The position numbers and the translations under genes were made by a program. Below the pieces are notes generated by a model. The model had not been told where the DNA came from. It saw only the letters and a list, made by a program, of their open reading frames with translations, and did not search any database. A stretch of 64,000 nucleotides of DNA, from NCBI GenBank assembly GCA_038207265.1, contig JBBQZZ010000008.1:1-64000 (forward strand), given 5' to 3'. Source of the DNA: JACMLD01 sp038207265. Its GTDB lineage: Bacteria > Bacteroidota > Bacteroidia > Chitinophagales > Chitinophagaceae. Shown here piece after piece: positions 51,543-60,383 of the stretch (position 1 is the stretch's first letter; each line of letters begins with the position of its first letter).

Positions 51543-52386
51543 AAAAGCGTTTACCCGTTTTCTTTTCTAACCAATACAGGATACGGTTTTTCCATGTAAA
51601 ATATTTTTTACCTGTGTTCATATTTATATGCCAGTTTTGCTTTTTAATTCTTTCCTGCATTACCAATGGATGTGAACCGGTAAATTTCTCGAGCGAATCA
51701 TAATGATTATTGAAATCAAAAAAATCTGCTTTCTGTAATTTATTCCATTCCGCTTCACTTTCATACCAAAACCCACTCACGTTTTTTTGTTTCTCATACA
51801 TTTGTTTCGGACTCTTTACCCAACCATAATGATAGATCCATGCATCAATGATTTTGACGGGGAGTTTATTTCCGTTCCGGCGAAACCCCTGGGCATCTTT
51901 GTAGGAAGTAATGGATTTATCATTCCTGATGATGCGTACTTCCCGGTTATACCATTTGCGGCTATCGCCAATATAATCATAAGTGCCATAGAAATGCAGG
52001 TATTTAAACAACAGACCTTCCACTCTCTTATCATCTTTGAATGTAGCTGCTGCGGCCAGAATGCCGGCGTGGTATTGCTCATGCACTACTTCGTCGGCTT
52101 GTATGTAAAATGCCCAATCCGCATCCGGGGAAATATGCTGCATGGCCTTATTTGTTTCAATTGCCAGTACTTCTCCTCCTTTATGCAGTGAAGTATCCCA
52201 GGCGGAATGCACAATTTTGATTTTATGGGAAGCAATGGATCGAATAAGATTTTCAGTATCATCTTCACTGTCGCCAACACTCACAACCATTTCATCAACA
52301 ACCGGCAAAATAGAGCAAATGGCTTCAACTATCGGATAGTCATTTTTTACCGCGTTTCTTATTATTGTAAATCCAGAAATAAACAT
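51514..52386 (-). CDS. Glycosyltransferase family 2 protein
   Basis: 290 residues, GT-A fold. MFISGFTIIRNAVKNDYPIVE is the nucleotide-sugar strand and helix, VDEMVVSVGDSEDDTENLI follows, and ADWAFYIQADEVVHEQY holds the QADE motif of this subgroup, where other GT2 proteins have DxD. It resembles core glycan transferases of the WaaE-like type. It starts the reverse-strand run GT2-GT9-meaB-methyltransferase; the first two overlap by up to 29 nt. Confidence 0.87.
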   Translation of the reverse strand: MFISGFTIIRNAVKNDYPIVEAICSILPVVDEMVVSVGDSEDDTENLIRSIASHKIKIVHSAWDTSLHKGGEVLAIETNKAMQHISPDADWAFYIQADEVVHEQYHAGILAAAATFKDDKRVEGLLFKYLHFYGTYDYIGDSRKWYNREVRIIRNDKSITSYKDAQGFRRNGNKLPVKIIDAWIYHYGWVKSPKQMYEKQKNVSGFWYESEAEWNKLQKADFFDFNNHYDSLEKFTGSHPLVMQERIKKQNWHINMNTGKKYFTWKNRILYWLEKKTGKRFFDFQNYKII

Positions 52387-52520
52387 CGACTTTTATTTGG
52401 TGCAGCATCACGAAAATGAACGAAAAAAATAACCGGGCAAAAATAGTTTAATAGATCCCATTTTTGACAAGATTACCGGCAATGTATTAGATTGCAGGTC
52501 AAAAATTATTTTTTTCGGCC

Positions 52521-53174
52521 ATGACAAATTTTATTCCCATATTTCCACTTGGTATTGTTGTGTACCCGGGAGAAAGTCTCAACCTGCACATATTCGAACC
52601 AAGGTATAAACAACTTATCAAAGATTGTTCTGCTGAAAAAAAGCCATTTGGAATTCCGGTTATCATCAATAACCAACTAAGTGAAATGGGAACCCTGGTA
52701 AACATCACCGAAATAACAACTGTTTACGACAATGGAGAAATGGATATAAAAACAACAGGGGAAAAAGTGTTCAGGATACTGGAAGTAATAAAGCATGTGC
52801 CGGATAAATTATACAGCGGCGCCATTGTAAATTATCCGCCAAACATTGAAGACGAAGGTAAAAAGATATTGATGCAAAAGGTAATCAATGGCATTCGTGA
52901 ACTACACCGGCAATTAAAAGTTGAAAAAGAATTTACAAAGCCCGATCACGAACTCATCAGTTATGATATTGCTCACCACGCTGGTTTATCGTTAGACGGA
53001 GAATATGAATTGCTGGGATTGTTAAAAGAAGTTCAGCGACAGGAATACCTGAAACGTCATCTTGCCCAGGTATTACCAGTGATGGCGGAAATGGAGGAAT
53101 TGAAAAAGAAAATAAAATTGAACGGACATTTTAAGAATTTATCCGCCCTTGATTTTGATATTGATTCCCAATAG
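52521..53174 (+). CDS. LON substrate-binding domain protein
   Basis: 217 residues corresponding to the N-terminal domain of Lon protease without the ATPase and peptidase parts. IPIFPLGIVVYPGESLNLHIFEPRYKQLI is the hallmark opening, and GTLVNITEITTVYDNGEMDIKTTG is the following beta-rich part. A helical end region (residues about 120-205) completes the domain. Free-standing LON proteins are common in Bacteroidota; they may bind unfolded protein or regulate Lon, but the role is unknown. coaX follows after about 55 nt. Confidence 0.88.
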   Translation: MTNFIPIFPLGIVVYPGESLNLHIFEPRYKQLIKDCSAEKKPFGIPVIINNQLSEMGTLVNITEITTVYDNGEMDIKTTGEKVFRILEVIKHVPDKLYSGAIVNYPPNIEDEGKKILMQKVINGIRELHRQLKVEKEFTKPDHELISYDIAHHAGLSLDGEYELLGLLKEVQRQEYLKRHLAQVLPVMAEMEELKKKIKLNGHFKNLSALDFDIDSQ

Positions 53175-53229
53175 CCGCATTTAATGCTCTGATCGCCTCA
53201 CTTGCATTCAAACTTTTAATAAAAAATTG

Positions 53230-53958
53230 ATGATTACAATATGTTTTGATTTTGGTAATACTCGTCTGAAATATGCTGTATTTAAAAGAGATGCATTACA
53301 ACATGCTGCCAGTCTCGATGATGATTCGGTTGAGGGAATAACTGCATTGCTTGACAACTGGCAACCCAATAGATGCATTTTGTCTTCTGTTATCAATCAC
53401 AATGAAGCCATAGAGGAAGTATTAAAAAAAAGAACATCCTTTCATAAACTTTCTTTTCTTACCCAGCTTCCTTTTACAACACCTGTAGGAAAGCCAGAAA
53501 CCATTGGTGCCGATAGACTGGCATTGTGTGCCGCAGCTGTGCAATTGTTTCCGCAAAAAAATAACCTGGTAATCGCACTGGGTACCTGCATTACTTACAA
53601 TTTTATCAGTAAGTATCACGAGTTTATCGGGGGTGGCATTTCACCGGGCATGGATATGCGCTTTAAATCGCTCAATACATTTACTGCTTTGTTACCGGTT
53701 ATTAAAGAAGACTGGAATTTTCCGTTGATTGGATACGACACCAAAACCAATATTCTCAGTGGTGTTATTTTAGGAATGGCAAAAGAAATTGATGGCTTTA
53801 TCGACGCATACTCAGCAAGATATGGCAACTTTAACGTGCTTTTAACCGGGGGTAATTGTACCTATTTTGTACCACACCTTAAAAACCAGATATTTGCAGA
53901 CCCTGATTTGTTATTCAAAGGATTATATGCTATTAGTGAGTGCAACAACCAAACATAA
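53230..53958 (+). CDS. coaX: Type III pantothenate kinase
   Basis: Phosphorylates pantothenate, the first step of coenzyme A synthesis. 242 residues from the ATG at 53230 (a TTG one codon earlier is also in frame). ASKHA-fold motifs are CFDFGNTRLKYAVFKRD (phosphate 1), GADRLALCAAA, GTCITYNFI (phosphate 2) and GGGISPGMDMRFKSL. CoaX needs a monovalent cation and is not inhibited by CoA, unlike CoaA. The next gene starts 32 bases inside its 3' end. Confidence 0.94.
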   Translation: MITICFDFGNTRLKYAVFKRDALQHAASLDDDSVEGITALLDNWQPNRCILSSVINHNEAIEEVLKKRTSFHKLSFLTQLPFTTPVGKPETIGADRLALCAAAVQLFPQKNNLVIALGTCITYNFISKYHEFIGGGISPGMDMRFKSLNTFTALLPVIKEDWNFPLIGYDTKTNILSGVILGMAKEIDGFIDAYSARYGNFNVLLTGGNCTYFVPHLKNQIFADPDLLFKGLYAISECNNQT

Positions 53959-55285
53959 ACTGTGGTTCAGTTTACCTTTTTTGTTAATGATAGTTTCAGC
54001 AGCAGCGCAGGAAAATTCCCCCTATTCCAGGTATGGCCTGGGCGATATTGTGCCCAATCAATCCATTGAATCAAGAGGTATGGGCGGAATCAGTGCCGGG
54101 TATATTGACTACGATAAACGCTTTGATACAAAGCTGGGTTATCTCAAACCACAATCAGTAAATTTTTTAAACCCCGCTTCTTATTCCAAGCTTCGGATCA
54201 CCTCTTTTAACCTGGGTTTTGAAGTAGATAGTAAAACATTGCGTTCACCCGATGCGAAAAAATACAATGCCAGCAGCGCAATTATTTCTTATTTGCAGTT
54301 AGGAATACCATTAAACCGAAAAGCACAATTGGGCCTTAATCTTGGATTGCGGCCCTTAACACGCGTGAATTATAAAATTCAAACCAGTGAGAGACATGCT
54401 TACCCGGACCCCGATTTACCGGCAGATAGTATCAATAATTTATATGAAGGTAGAGGTGGATCTTATGAAGTATTTGCCGGGTTGGGTAAAGCATTCAAAA
54501 ACCTGAGCGTTGGTTTCAATGTGGGTTATTTCTTCGGCACTAAAAATTACAGTACCAAAAAGTCCATTGTGAACGATACGGTACTTTATTATAAATCCAA
54601 TTATGAAACCAAAACGGCTTTCGGTGGTTTCCTGATCAATGCGGGAATTCAGTACCAGATTGAATTAGATAAAAAAACCCGTTTAGTATTGGGTGCTTAT
54701 GGAAACCTGCGGCAAACATTTAATGGTCACCAGGATATTATCCGCGAAACATTTAGTTATGATGCCACCGGTACTACCACCAGGATCGATAGCGTAGATG
54801 TAAAAAAAGATGTTGGCGGAAAGATTGATTATCCTTCAAATATCGGTTTTGGGTTTACGTTAGATAGGCAGGACAGGTGGATGATTGGTGCTGATTTCTC
54901 TAAAACTTCCTGGACAGAATATAGTTTTTTTGGAACGAAGGATTTGGTGAGAGATAGCTGGAAATTCAGCATAGGAGGCCAGTTTATTCCTGATGCATAT
55001 GATCCAAAAAGTTACTGGAGTCATGTTGTATTTAGGGCGGGTTTTAATTTTGGTCCGGATTATATTAAAGCAGATGGACATGATCTTAAAGAGTTTGGGG
55101 TGTCTGCAGGTGCGGGTTTCCCGATAAGAAAATCACCTTATACCAACCAGGCTACATTTATTAATTTAGGTTTGGAATATGGTAAACGTGGAAACAACAG
55201 TAATCTATTGCAGGAAAATTTGTTCCGGGTATCACTTAGCTTTACATTAAGTGATTTGTGGTTTATTAAGAAAAAATATAACTAA
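53927..55285 (+). CDS. Outer-membrane beta-barrel protein of the coaX-lptC group
   Basis: 452 residues from the ATG at 53927, whose signal peptide (KLWFSLPFLLMIVSAAAQ) starts within the last codons of coaX in another frame. The mature part begins ENSPYSRYGLGDIVPNQSIESRGMGG, as in FadL/PorV-like Bacteroidota barrels, and continues as alternating amphipathic strands with aromatic ends, closing in LSFTLSDLWFIKKKYN. The gene order coaX, barrel, lptC is common in Bacteroidota and suggests a tie to envelope assembly. The transported substrate is unknown. Confidence 0.8.
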   Translation: MLLVSATTKHKLWFSLPFLLMIVSAAAQENSPYSRYGLGDIVPNQSIESRGMGGISAGYIDYDKRFDTKLGYLKPQSVNFLNPASYSKLRITSFNLGFEVDSKTLRSPDAKKYNASSAIISYLQLGIPLNRKAQLGLNLGLRPLTRVNYKIQTSERHAYPDPDLPADSINNLYEGRGGSYEVFAGLGKAFKNLSVGFNVGYFFGTKNYSTKKSIVNDTVLYYKSNYETKTAFGGFLINAGIQYQIELDKKTRLVLGAYGNLRQTFNGHQDIIRETFSYDATGTTTRIDSVDVKKDVGGKIDYPSNIGFGFTLDRQDRWMIGADFSKTSWTEYSFFGTKDLVRDSWKFSIGGQFIPDAYDPKSYWSHVVFRAGFNFGPDYIKADGHDLKEFGVSAGAGFPIRKSPYTNQATFINLGLEYGKRGNNSNLLQENLFRVSLSFTLSDLWFIKKKYN

Positions 55286-55289
55286 CTAA

Positions 55290-55862
55290 ATGATCTTCCC
55301 GGGTCTTGTATATAAGAAATTGACGGCAGCCCTTTTACTGGGCTGTTTTGTTTTTTACGGATGTGAAAACAATGAAAAGGATATACCCAACCTGCGCGAC
55401 AAACGCACTGCGCTCGATGAAGGACATAACATTGAAGCCTATATCAGTAACAACGGTAAAGTAAGAGCCAAGCTTACAGCACCCCTGATGTACTTATTCC
55501 AGGCCGATTCACCTTATACTGAATTCCCAAAAACCTTGCATGTTGATTTTTACAATGATTCGCTTGTGGAGGAAAGCCAGCTGGATGCTCATTATGGAAA
55601 GTACCGTGAATGGGAGAATAAAGTTTTTCTTAAAGACAGCGTAGTTGTCATCAACAAACTGAAGCAGGATACATTGCGTTGCGACGAACTCTGGTGGGAT
55701 AAGAATACGCAAAAATTTTATACAGATAAGCCCGCACGTTATATTCAAAAAGATGGTTTCGTGAATTTTGGCAAAAATGGTTTGGAGGCCAAACAGGATC
55801 TGAGCGATCTCGTTTTTTATAACAACAGCGGAACACTTCCGGTTCCTAAGGATAGTTTATAA
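55290..55862 (+). CDS. lptC: LPS export protein LptC
   Basis: 190-residue lipoprotein-like member of the LptC family, which takes lipopolysaccharide from LptBFG to LptA across the periplasm. LLLGCFVFYGCEN supplies a lipobox-like Cys near residue 25. The beta-jellyroll segments fit LptC: HNIEAYISNNGKVRAKLTAPLM, FPKTLHVDFYNDSLVEESQLDAHYG, KVFLKDSVVVINKLKQDTLRCDELWWD. It starts 4 nt after the barrel gene, so the three genes are one unit. Confidence 0.9.
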   Translation: MIFPGLVYKKLTAALLLGCFVFYGCENNEKDIPNLRDKRTALDEGHNIEAYISNNGKVRAKLTAPLMYLFQADSPYTEFPKTLHVDFYNDSLVEESQLDAHYGKYREWENKVFLKDSVVVINKLKQDTLRCDELWWDKNTQKFYTDKPARYIQKDGFVNFGKNGLEAKQDLSDLVFYNNSGTLPVPKDSL

Positions 55863-55959
55863 TCTTTTAATATCCCCCTGCTTTAAACTGTCCGGTCTGG
55901 CACGTAATTTATCTGTAATTAATTCATCAAACATCTATCAATCGCAAAAAAAGAATACT

Positions 55960-56949
55960 ATGGAATACAGGAGACTTGGAAAATCGGGTTTGCAGTTAAG
56001 TGTCTTGAGTTTTGGAAGCTGGGTAACTTTCCACAAACAAATTAAAGATAGCAGTGCAGATGAATTAATGGGCATTGCATATGATAACGGCATTAATTTT
56101 TTTGATAACGCTGAAGTGTATGCATTGGGTGAAAGTGAAAAAATGATGGGGCGTGTATTAAAGAAAAAAAATTGGGATCGAACATCCTATTCTGTTTCAT
56201 CCAAAGCTTATTTTGGTTGGAGAGGCAAGAACAATAAACCAAATCAGACAGGATTAAGCCGGAAGCACCTGGTGGAAGCTTGTCACGAGGCATTGAATCG
56301 TTTGCAACTTGAATACCTGGATTTATATTTTTGCCACAGACCCGATACCAATACCACCATTGAAGAAGTGGTTTGGACAATGCACAACCTGGTTCAGCAA
56401 GGTAAAATACTATATTGGGGAACCAGTATGTGGAGTGGTGCAGAAATTATGGAGGCGCATCGTGTGGCAAATCAATTCCACCTGATAGCACCAGTTGTGG
56501 AACAAACGCAATACAATATGTTTGAAAGGGAAAAAATTGAACTCGACTATATACCCGTTTTTCAAAACGTAGGCTTGGGTACCACTATCTGGAGTCCATT
56601 GGCGACAGGCTTACTGACTGGTAAATACAATAATGGTATTCCGGAAGGTTCCCGCCTTGCTATTGAAGGTTTTGATTGGTTGAAAAACAAATGGATACAG
56701 GATGAAAAAATAAAAAAAGTAAAAAAGCTGAGCGAGCTGGCCAATAGTCTGGGTGTGTCGTTGGCTTCAATGGCCATTGCCTGGACAATCCATAATCCGA
56801 ATGTAACCACCGCCATACTGGGTGCTACAAAAAAAGAACAATTGCTGGATAACCTTTCTGCATTAGAAACCCTCCATAAATTAACCCCCGAAATAACGGA
56901 TGAAATTGAAAAAATACTACAGAACAAACCTGTATTGAACCTTTCTTAA
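55960..56949 (+). CDS. Aldo/keto reductase, Kv-beta / YghZ-like
   Basis: 329-residue TIM-barrel reductase using NADPH. The opening MEYRRLGKSGLQLSVLSFGSW and FDNAEVYALGESEKMMG carry the catalytic Asp and Tyr; the catalytic Lys is in SSKAYFG and His in YFCHRPD. The spacing resembles Kv-beta and YghZ proteins, which reduce aldehydes such as methylglyoxal. It is upstream of the efflux operon in the same direction, 132 nt apart and separated by the TetR operator, so it is probably a separate unit. Confidence 0.92.
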   Translation: MEYRRLGKSGLQLSVLSFGSWVTFHKQIKDSSADELMGIAYDNGINFFDNAEVYALGESEKMMGRVLKKKNWDRTSYSVSSKAYFGWRGKNNKPNQTGLSRKHLVEACHEALNRLQLEYLDLYFCHRPDTNTTIEEVVWTMHNLVQQGKILYWGTSMWSGAEIMEAHRVANQFHLIAPVVEQTQYNMFEREKIELDYIPVFQNVGLGTTIWSPLATGLLTGKYNNGIPEGSRLAIEGFDWLKNKWIQDEKIKKVKKLSELANSLGVSLASMAIAWTIHNPNVTTAILGATKKEQLLDNLSALETLHKLTPEITDEIEKILQNKPVLNLS

Positions 56950-57018
56950 ATACTGCTGTAATTAACCGGGTTTTTCCCCCTGGCCTTTTTCCAGAGAAGA
57001 ATTTTTTTTAAAAAAATT

Positions 57019-57059
57019 AATTAAACGTTTGTTTGATATCAAACAAACGTTTAATTTTG
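57019..57059 (+). promoter_or_regulatory. Promoter and 38-bp palindromic operator of the tetR efflux operon
   Basis: 57019-57056 is a perfect palindrome with 19-bp arms (left half AATTAAACGTTTGTTTGAT). Its right end overlaps the exact -7 element TAATTTTG (57052-57059). TTTG at 57028-57031, 20 nt upstream, fits the -33 element and also lies inside the palindrome. The site ends 22 nt before the tetR ATG. A bound TetR dimer would cover both promoter elements, which predicts autorepression. Confidence 0.8.
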
Positions 57060-57081
57060 CCCTTCATTTATTTTTTTTGAA

Positions 57082-57702
57082 ATGACAGACAAAAAAGAAC
57101 ACATCATTAACCATGCGGTAGAACTCTTTGCTGAAAAGGGTTTTGAAGGGACTTCTATAAGGGACCTGGCAACAAAGGCCGGTGTAAACGTAGCCATGGT
57201 GAATTACTATTTTGGTTCAAAAGAGAAATTGTTTGAATCCATGCTGGCATTGAAGTCTTCTTATACCAGGGGGGTGTTGGATGAAATAGCGAAAAATAAA
57301 TCAATCAGCGATATTGAAAAGATTGAACTGGTAATAGATAGTCATATCAATAAATTGTTTTTGAACCGTAAGTTTCACCGGGTTATACACCAGGAACTAA
57401 TGTTAAGCAAAAGAGAATCACTGCAACAGGCCATTGTTGATATTCTTTATCCAAATAGTTTAATTATCAGAGGCATTATTGAAACGGGTATTAAAAATGG
57501 TTCATTTAAAAAGGTTGATCCGCCACTTGTCATTGCCACATTAACAGGTACCATCAACCAGGTACTCTTATCGAAGAAAATGTGTAATAAGCTTTTAAAT
57601 AAAGAAGAAGATTATGTGCCATACGAGGATGCAAAATTCAGTAAGAGAGTAGCCGATCACTTAAAGCAGTTGATGCGGTCTTACCTGCTCAATCATTCTT
57701 AA
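57082..57702 (+). CDS. TetR/AcrR family transcriptional regulator
   Basis: 206-residue repressor. The N-terminal helix-turn-helix is typical: IINHAVELFAEKGFEGTSIRDLATKAGVNVAMVNYYFGSKEKLFESML. The ligand-binding part is helical and unlike well-known subfamilies. It heads the operon tetR - HlyD - EmrB - tolC, with gaps of 18, 12 and 17 nt, and lies just behind a perfect palindrome over its own promoter. It most likely represses all four genes until a toxic ligand binds. Confidence 0.93.
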   Translation: MTDKKEHIINHAVELFAEKGFEGTSIRDLATKAGVNVAMVNYYFGSKEKLFESMLALKSSYTRGVLDEIAKNKSISDIEKIELVIDSHINKLFLNRKFHRVIHQELMLSKRESLQQAIVDILYPNSLIIRGIIETGIKNGSFKKVDPPLVIATLTGTINQVLLSKKMCNKLLNKEEDYVPYEDAKFSKRVADHLKQLMRSYLLNHS

Positions 57703-57720
57703 AACAACAAAATAATAAAG

Positions 57721-58767
57721 ATGGAAAATCAGGAAGTTCAAACGAAAAAAAAATCACCTGTCAGGCTCATTGTAATAGGGGTAGTACTAATATTAGCCGG
57801 CATTTATGGATATAAGAAAATATCTTTTGCGATGGCCCATGAAACTACCGACAATGCGCAGGTGGAAACACAGATTGCACCTGTGCTGCCAAGGGTAGCC
57901 GGGTATGTAAAAACAATTGCAGTGAATGATTACGATTCAGTAAAAACAGGCCAGTTGGTAGTAGAATTGGACGATGAAGAATTGCAATCACAGTTAAAGC
58001 AAATGGAGGCTGATTATAAAGTAGCAGAGGTTGATATCTTGAATGCCAAGGCTGCCTTAAACAATGCGGTTGTTTCATTAAAGGGCAATAAAGGAACCAT
58101 TACTTTAAACGATGTTAAGGTGAAGCAGGCCGAGGATGATTATAATCGAAATAAAAATTTGTATACAGATCAGGCTATTACAAAAAAACAATTGGAAGAC
58201 AGTCGTTACGCACTGGAGCAGGCAACACAACTGGTAAGCAACAGCCAGACTGATTTGGGTTCTGCACAAAGCAGGATTGCTGTGTTGCAATCATCCATTC
58301 AAAAAGCAATTGCTTCACTGGATGTAAAGAAATCCATCATCGAACAACAAAAATTAAAAATTTCCTATACAAAAATTTATGCTCCACAATCCGGGAAAAT
58401 TGGAAAAAGAAATATCAGCATTGGTCAGTTTGTGCAGGCAGGAAGCCCGTTGTTCTCTATTGTGAACGACAGTACTTATTGGCTGGTGGGGAATTTTAAA
58501 GAAACGCAGATAAGAAAATTTCATCCGGGTCAGGTCGCGGATATTGAGTTAGACGCATACCCTAATCTTAAAATTAAAGGTACACTGGAAAGTGTGAGCG
58601 ATGCAACCGGCGCAAAGTTTTCATTGCTTCCACCCGACAATGCCAGTGGCAACTTTGTGAAGGTTACGCAACGGGTGCCGGTTAAAATCAATATCAACGA
58701 TATCAGTCAATACAAAAATATTCTGCGGGCGGGATTGAGTGCATATATCAGCGTACCCGTAAAATAA
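57721..58767 (+). CDS. HlyD/EmrA family membrane fusion protein
   Basis: 348 residues with one N-terminal membrane segment (RLIVIGVVLILAGIYGY, about 16-32). The periplasmic part begins TDNAQVETQIAPVLPRVAGYV (barrel-sandwich half), then a coiled-coil hairpin of about 100 residues, then ISYTKIYAPQSGKIGKRNISIGQFVQAG (second lipoyl half) and a beta-barrel. This is the EmrA layout, which links an inner-membrane MFS pump to a TolC channel. The partners are the next two genes. Confidence 0.94.
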   Translation: MENQEVQTKKKSPVRLIVIGVVLILAGIYGYKKISFAMAHETTDNAQVETQIAPVLPRVAGYVKTIAVNDYDSVKTGQLVVELDDEELQSQLKQMEADYKVAEVDILNAKAALNNAVVSLKGNKGTITLNDVKVKQAEDDYNRNKNLYTDQAITKKQLEDSRYALEQATQLVSNSQTDLGSAQSRIAVLQSSIQKAIASLDVKKSIIEQQKLKISYTKIYAPQSGKIGKRNISIGQFVQAGSPLFSIVNDSTYWLVGNFKETQIRKFHPGQVADIELDAYPNLKIKGTLESVSDATGAKFSLLPPDNASGNFVKVTQRVPVKININDISQYKNILRAGLSAYISVPVK

Positions 58768-58779
58768 ACCTTTGAGAAC

Positions 58780-60366
58780 ATGGCAACGCCAAAAGGATTT
58801 GCAAGAACAATTATAGTTATAACAACCATAGCAGCAGCTGTTATGGAATTAATAGATACTTCCATCGTTAACGTGGCATTGAATGATATGAGTGGAAGCC
58901 TGGGTGTAAGTATTGAAGACATCAGCTGGGTAATTACATCGTATGCTATTGCGAACGTTATTATCATTCCCCTTACCGGCTTTTTAGCTGAATATTTCGG
59001 CAGAAAAAATTATTATATCGTGTCAATGATAATTTTTACTGTAGCCTCTTATATGTGCGGGCAATCTACGAGCCTGGTTGAGATAATTATCTGGCGGTTC
59101 ATCCAAGGCGTTGGTGGTGGTGCATTATTATCTACTTCACAAGCTATATTGTTTGATGCATTTGAAGTAAAAGACAGGCCCATTGCCTCAGGTTTATTTG
59201 GAATGGGTATTGTGTTGGGACCAACCTTGGGTCCCACACTGGGAGGTTATATCATGGAAAGTTTTAGCTGGCCCCTTATATTTATGATCAATATCCCTAT
59301 TGGTTTTATTGCAACTTTACTGGCCCTTACATTTATTGATAAAAAAGAAGGGGAAGGCACAAAGAAAAAGCAAATAAAAATTGATTACAATGGAATATTG
59401 CTGCTCATGGTCGGTATTGGCACATTGCAGTTTGTGCTGGAGCGTGGCGATGCAGAGGATTGGTTTGCCAGTAGTGCAATAAGAACCTGTAGTATTCTGG
59501 CAGTGGTTGGATTGGCCAGTTTTATATGGTATGAATTAAGTATTGATAAACCTGCGGTCAATCTGCGGGTATTGAATAACCGGAATCTCGCGTTTACCAC
59601 CATTTTTACTTTTGTGGTGGGAGTGGGATTATACACATCGGTTTTTGTTTTCCCGGTATTGGCACAAAGTGTTTTGGGATATACTCCTTTAGAAACGGGT
59701 CTCACACTACTTGCACCAACAATGATAACCGTGATATTGATGCCGGTAATTGGAATACTGATGAGCAAGGGAGTGAAACCAATTCCTTTTGTTATAGCAG
59801 GATTTTTATTGTTTGCAGGTTATGCATGGTATAGTTCAAAAGTAAGTTTGGATGTAAGCAAGGAGGATTTCTTTATGCCATTCGCTTTAAGAGCAATAGG
59901 TATGAGCATGGTGCAACTGCCATTGATCAACCAGGCAGTTGCGGGACTGGCACCGAAAGATTATGCCTCCGGTATTGCTTTAAATAATATGACGCGCCAG
60001 TTGGGGGGAGCCTTTGGAATCGCTATGGCCAATAACTATATCTCTCATCAGTATGCGCAGCACAGGAGTGATTTGGTAAGTAATTTTTCCCCGGGTGCTG
60101 CTGCATTTACGGAACGTGCAAACAATCTTACGCAAAACTTCGTCAATAAAGGCGGGTTGGATATCGGTACAGCTACCACCAAAGCTTATGGAATGATAAA
60201 CGGAGCTGTTGAGCGACAAGCCCATTACCTGGCGTACCTAGATACTTTCAGGTTAGTAGCATTGTTTTTTGTACTGGTCATTCCAATGGTTGTATTCCTG
60301 CGGACTAAAAAAGCAGTTCCTGCTGATAATGCCGCAATAAAAGCGGCGATAGCAGAAGCACATTAA
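58780..60366 (+). CDS. DHA2 family MFS multidrug efflux pump, EmrB-like
   Basis: 528 residues with about 14 membrane segments, as in DHA2 drug:H+ antiporters. Family features: MELIDTSIVNVALNDMSGSLG (the D-x-x-I-V-N-V-A motif D1), GFLAEYFGRKNYY (motif A-like), and GLFGMGIVLGPTLGPTLGGY (motif C). It is placed between the HlyD/EmrA gene and tolC, which predicts a tripartite pump from cytoplasm or inner membrane to the outside. Substrates cannot be inferred. Confidence 0.95.
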   Translation: MATPKGFARTIIVITTIAAAVMELIDTSIVNVALNDMSGSLGVSIEDISWVITSYAIANVIIIPLTGFLAEYFGRKNYYIVSMIIFTVASYMCGQSTSLVEIIIWRFIQGVGGGALLSTSQAILFDAFEVKDRPIASGLFGMGIVLGPTLGPTLGGYIMESFSWPLIFMINIPIGFIATLLALTFIDKKEGEGTKKKQIKIDYNGILLLMVGIGTLQFVLERGDAEDWFASSAIRTCSILAVVGLASFIWYELSIDKPAVNLRVLNNRNLAFTTIFTFVVGVGLYTSVFVFPVLAQSVLGYTPLETGLTLLAPTMITVILMPVIGILMSKGVKPIPFVIAGFLLFAGYAWYSSKVSLDVSKEDFFMPFALRAIGMSMVQLPLINQAVAGLAPKDYASGIALNNMTRQLGGAFGIAMANNYISHQYAQHRSDLVSNFSPGAAAFTERANNLTQNFVNKGGLDIGTATTKAYGMINGAVERQAHYLAYLDTFRLVALFFVLVIPMVVFLRTKKAVPADNAAIKAAIAEAH

Positions 60367-60383
60367 TATTAAAAACGAATTGA

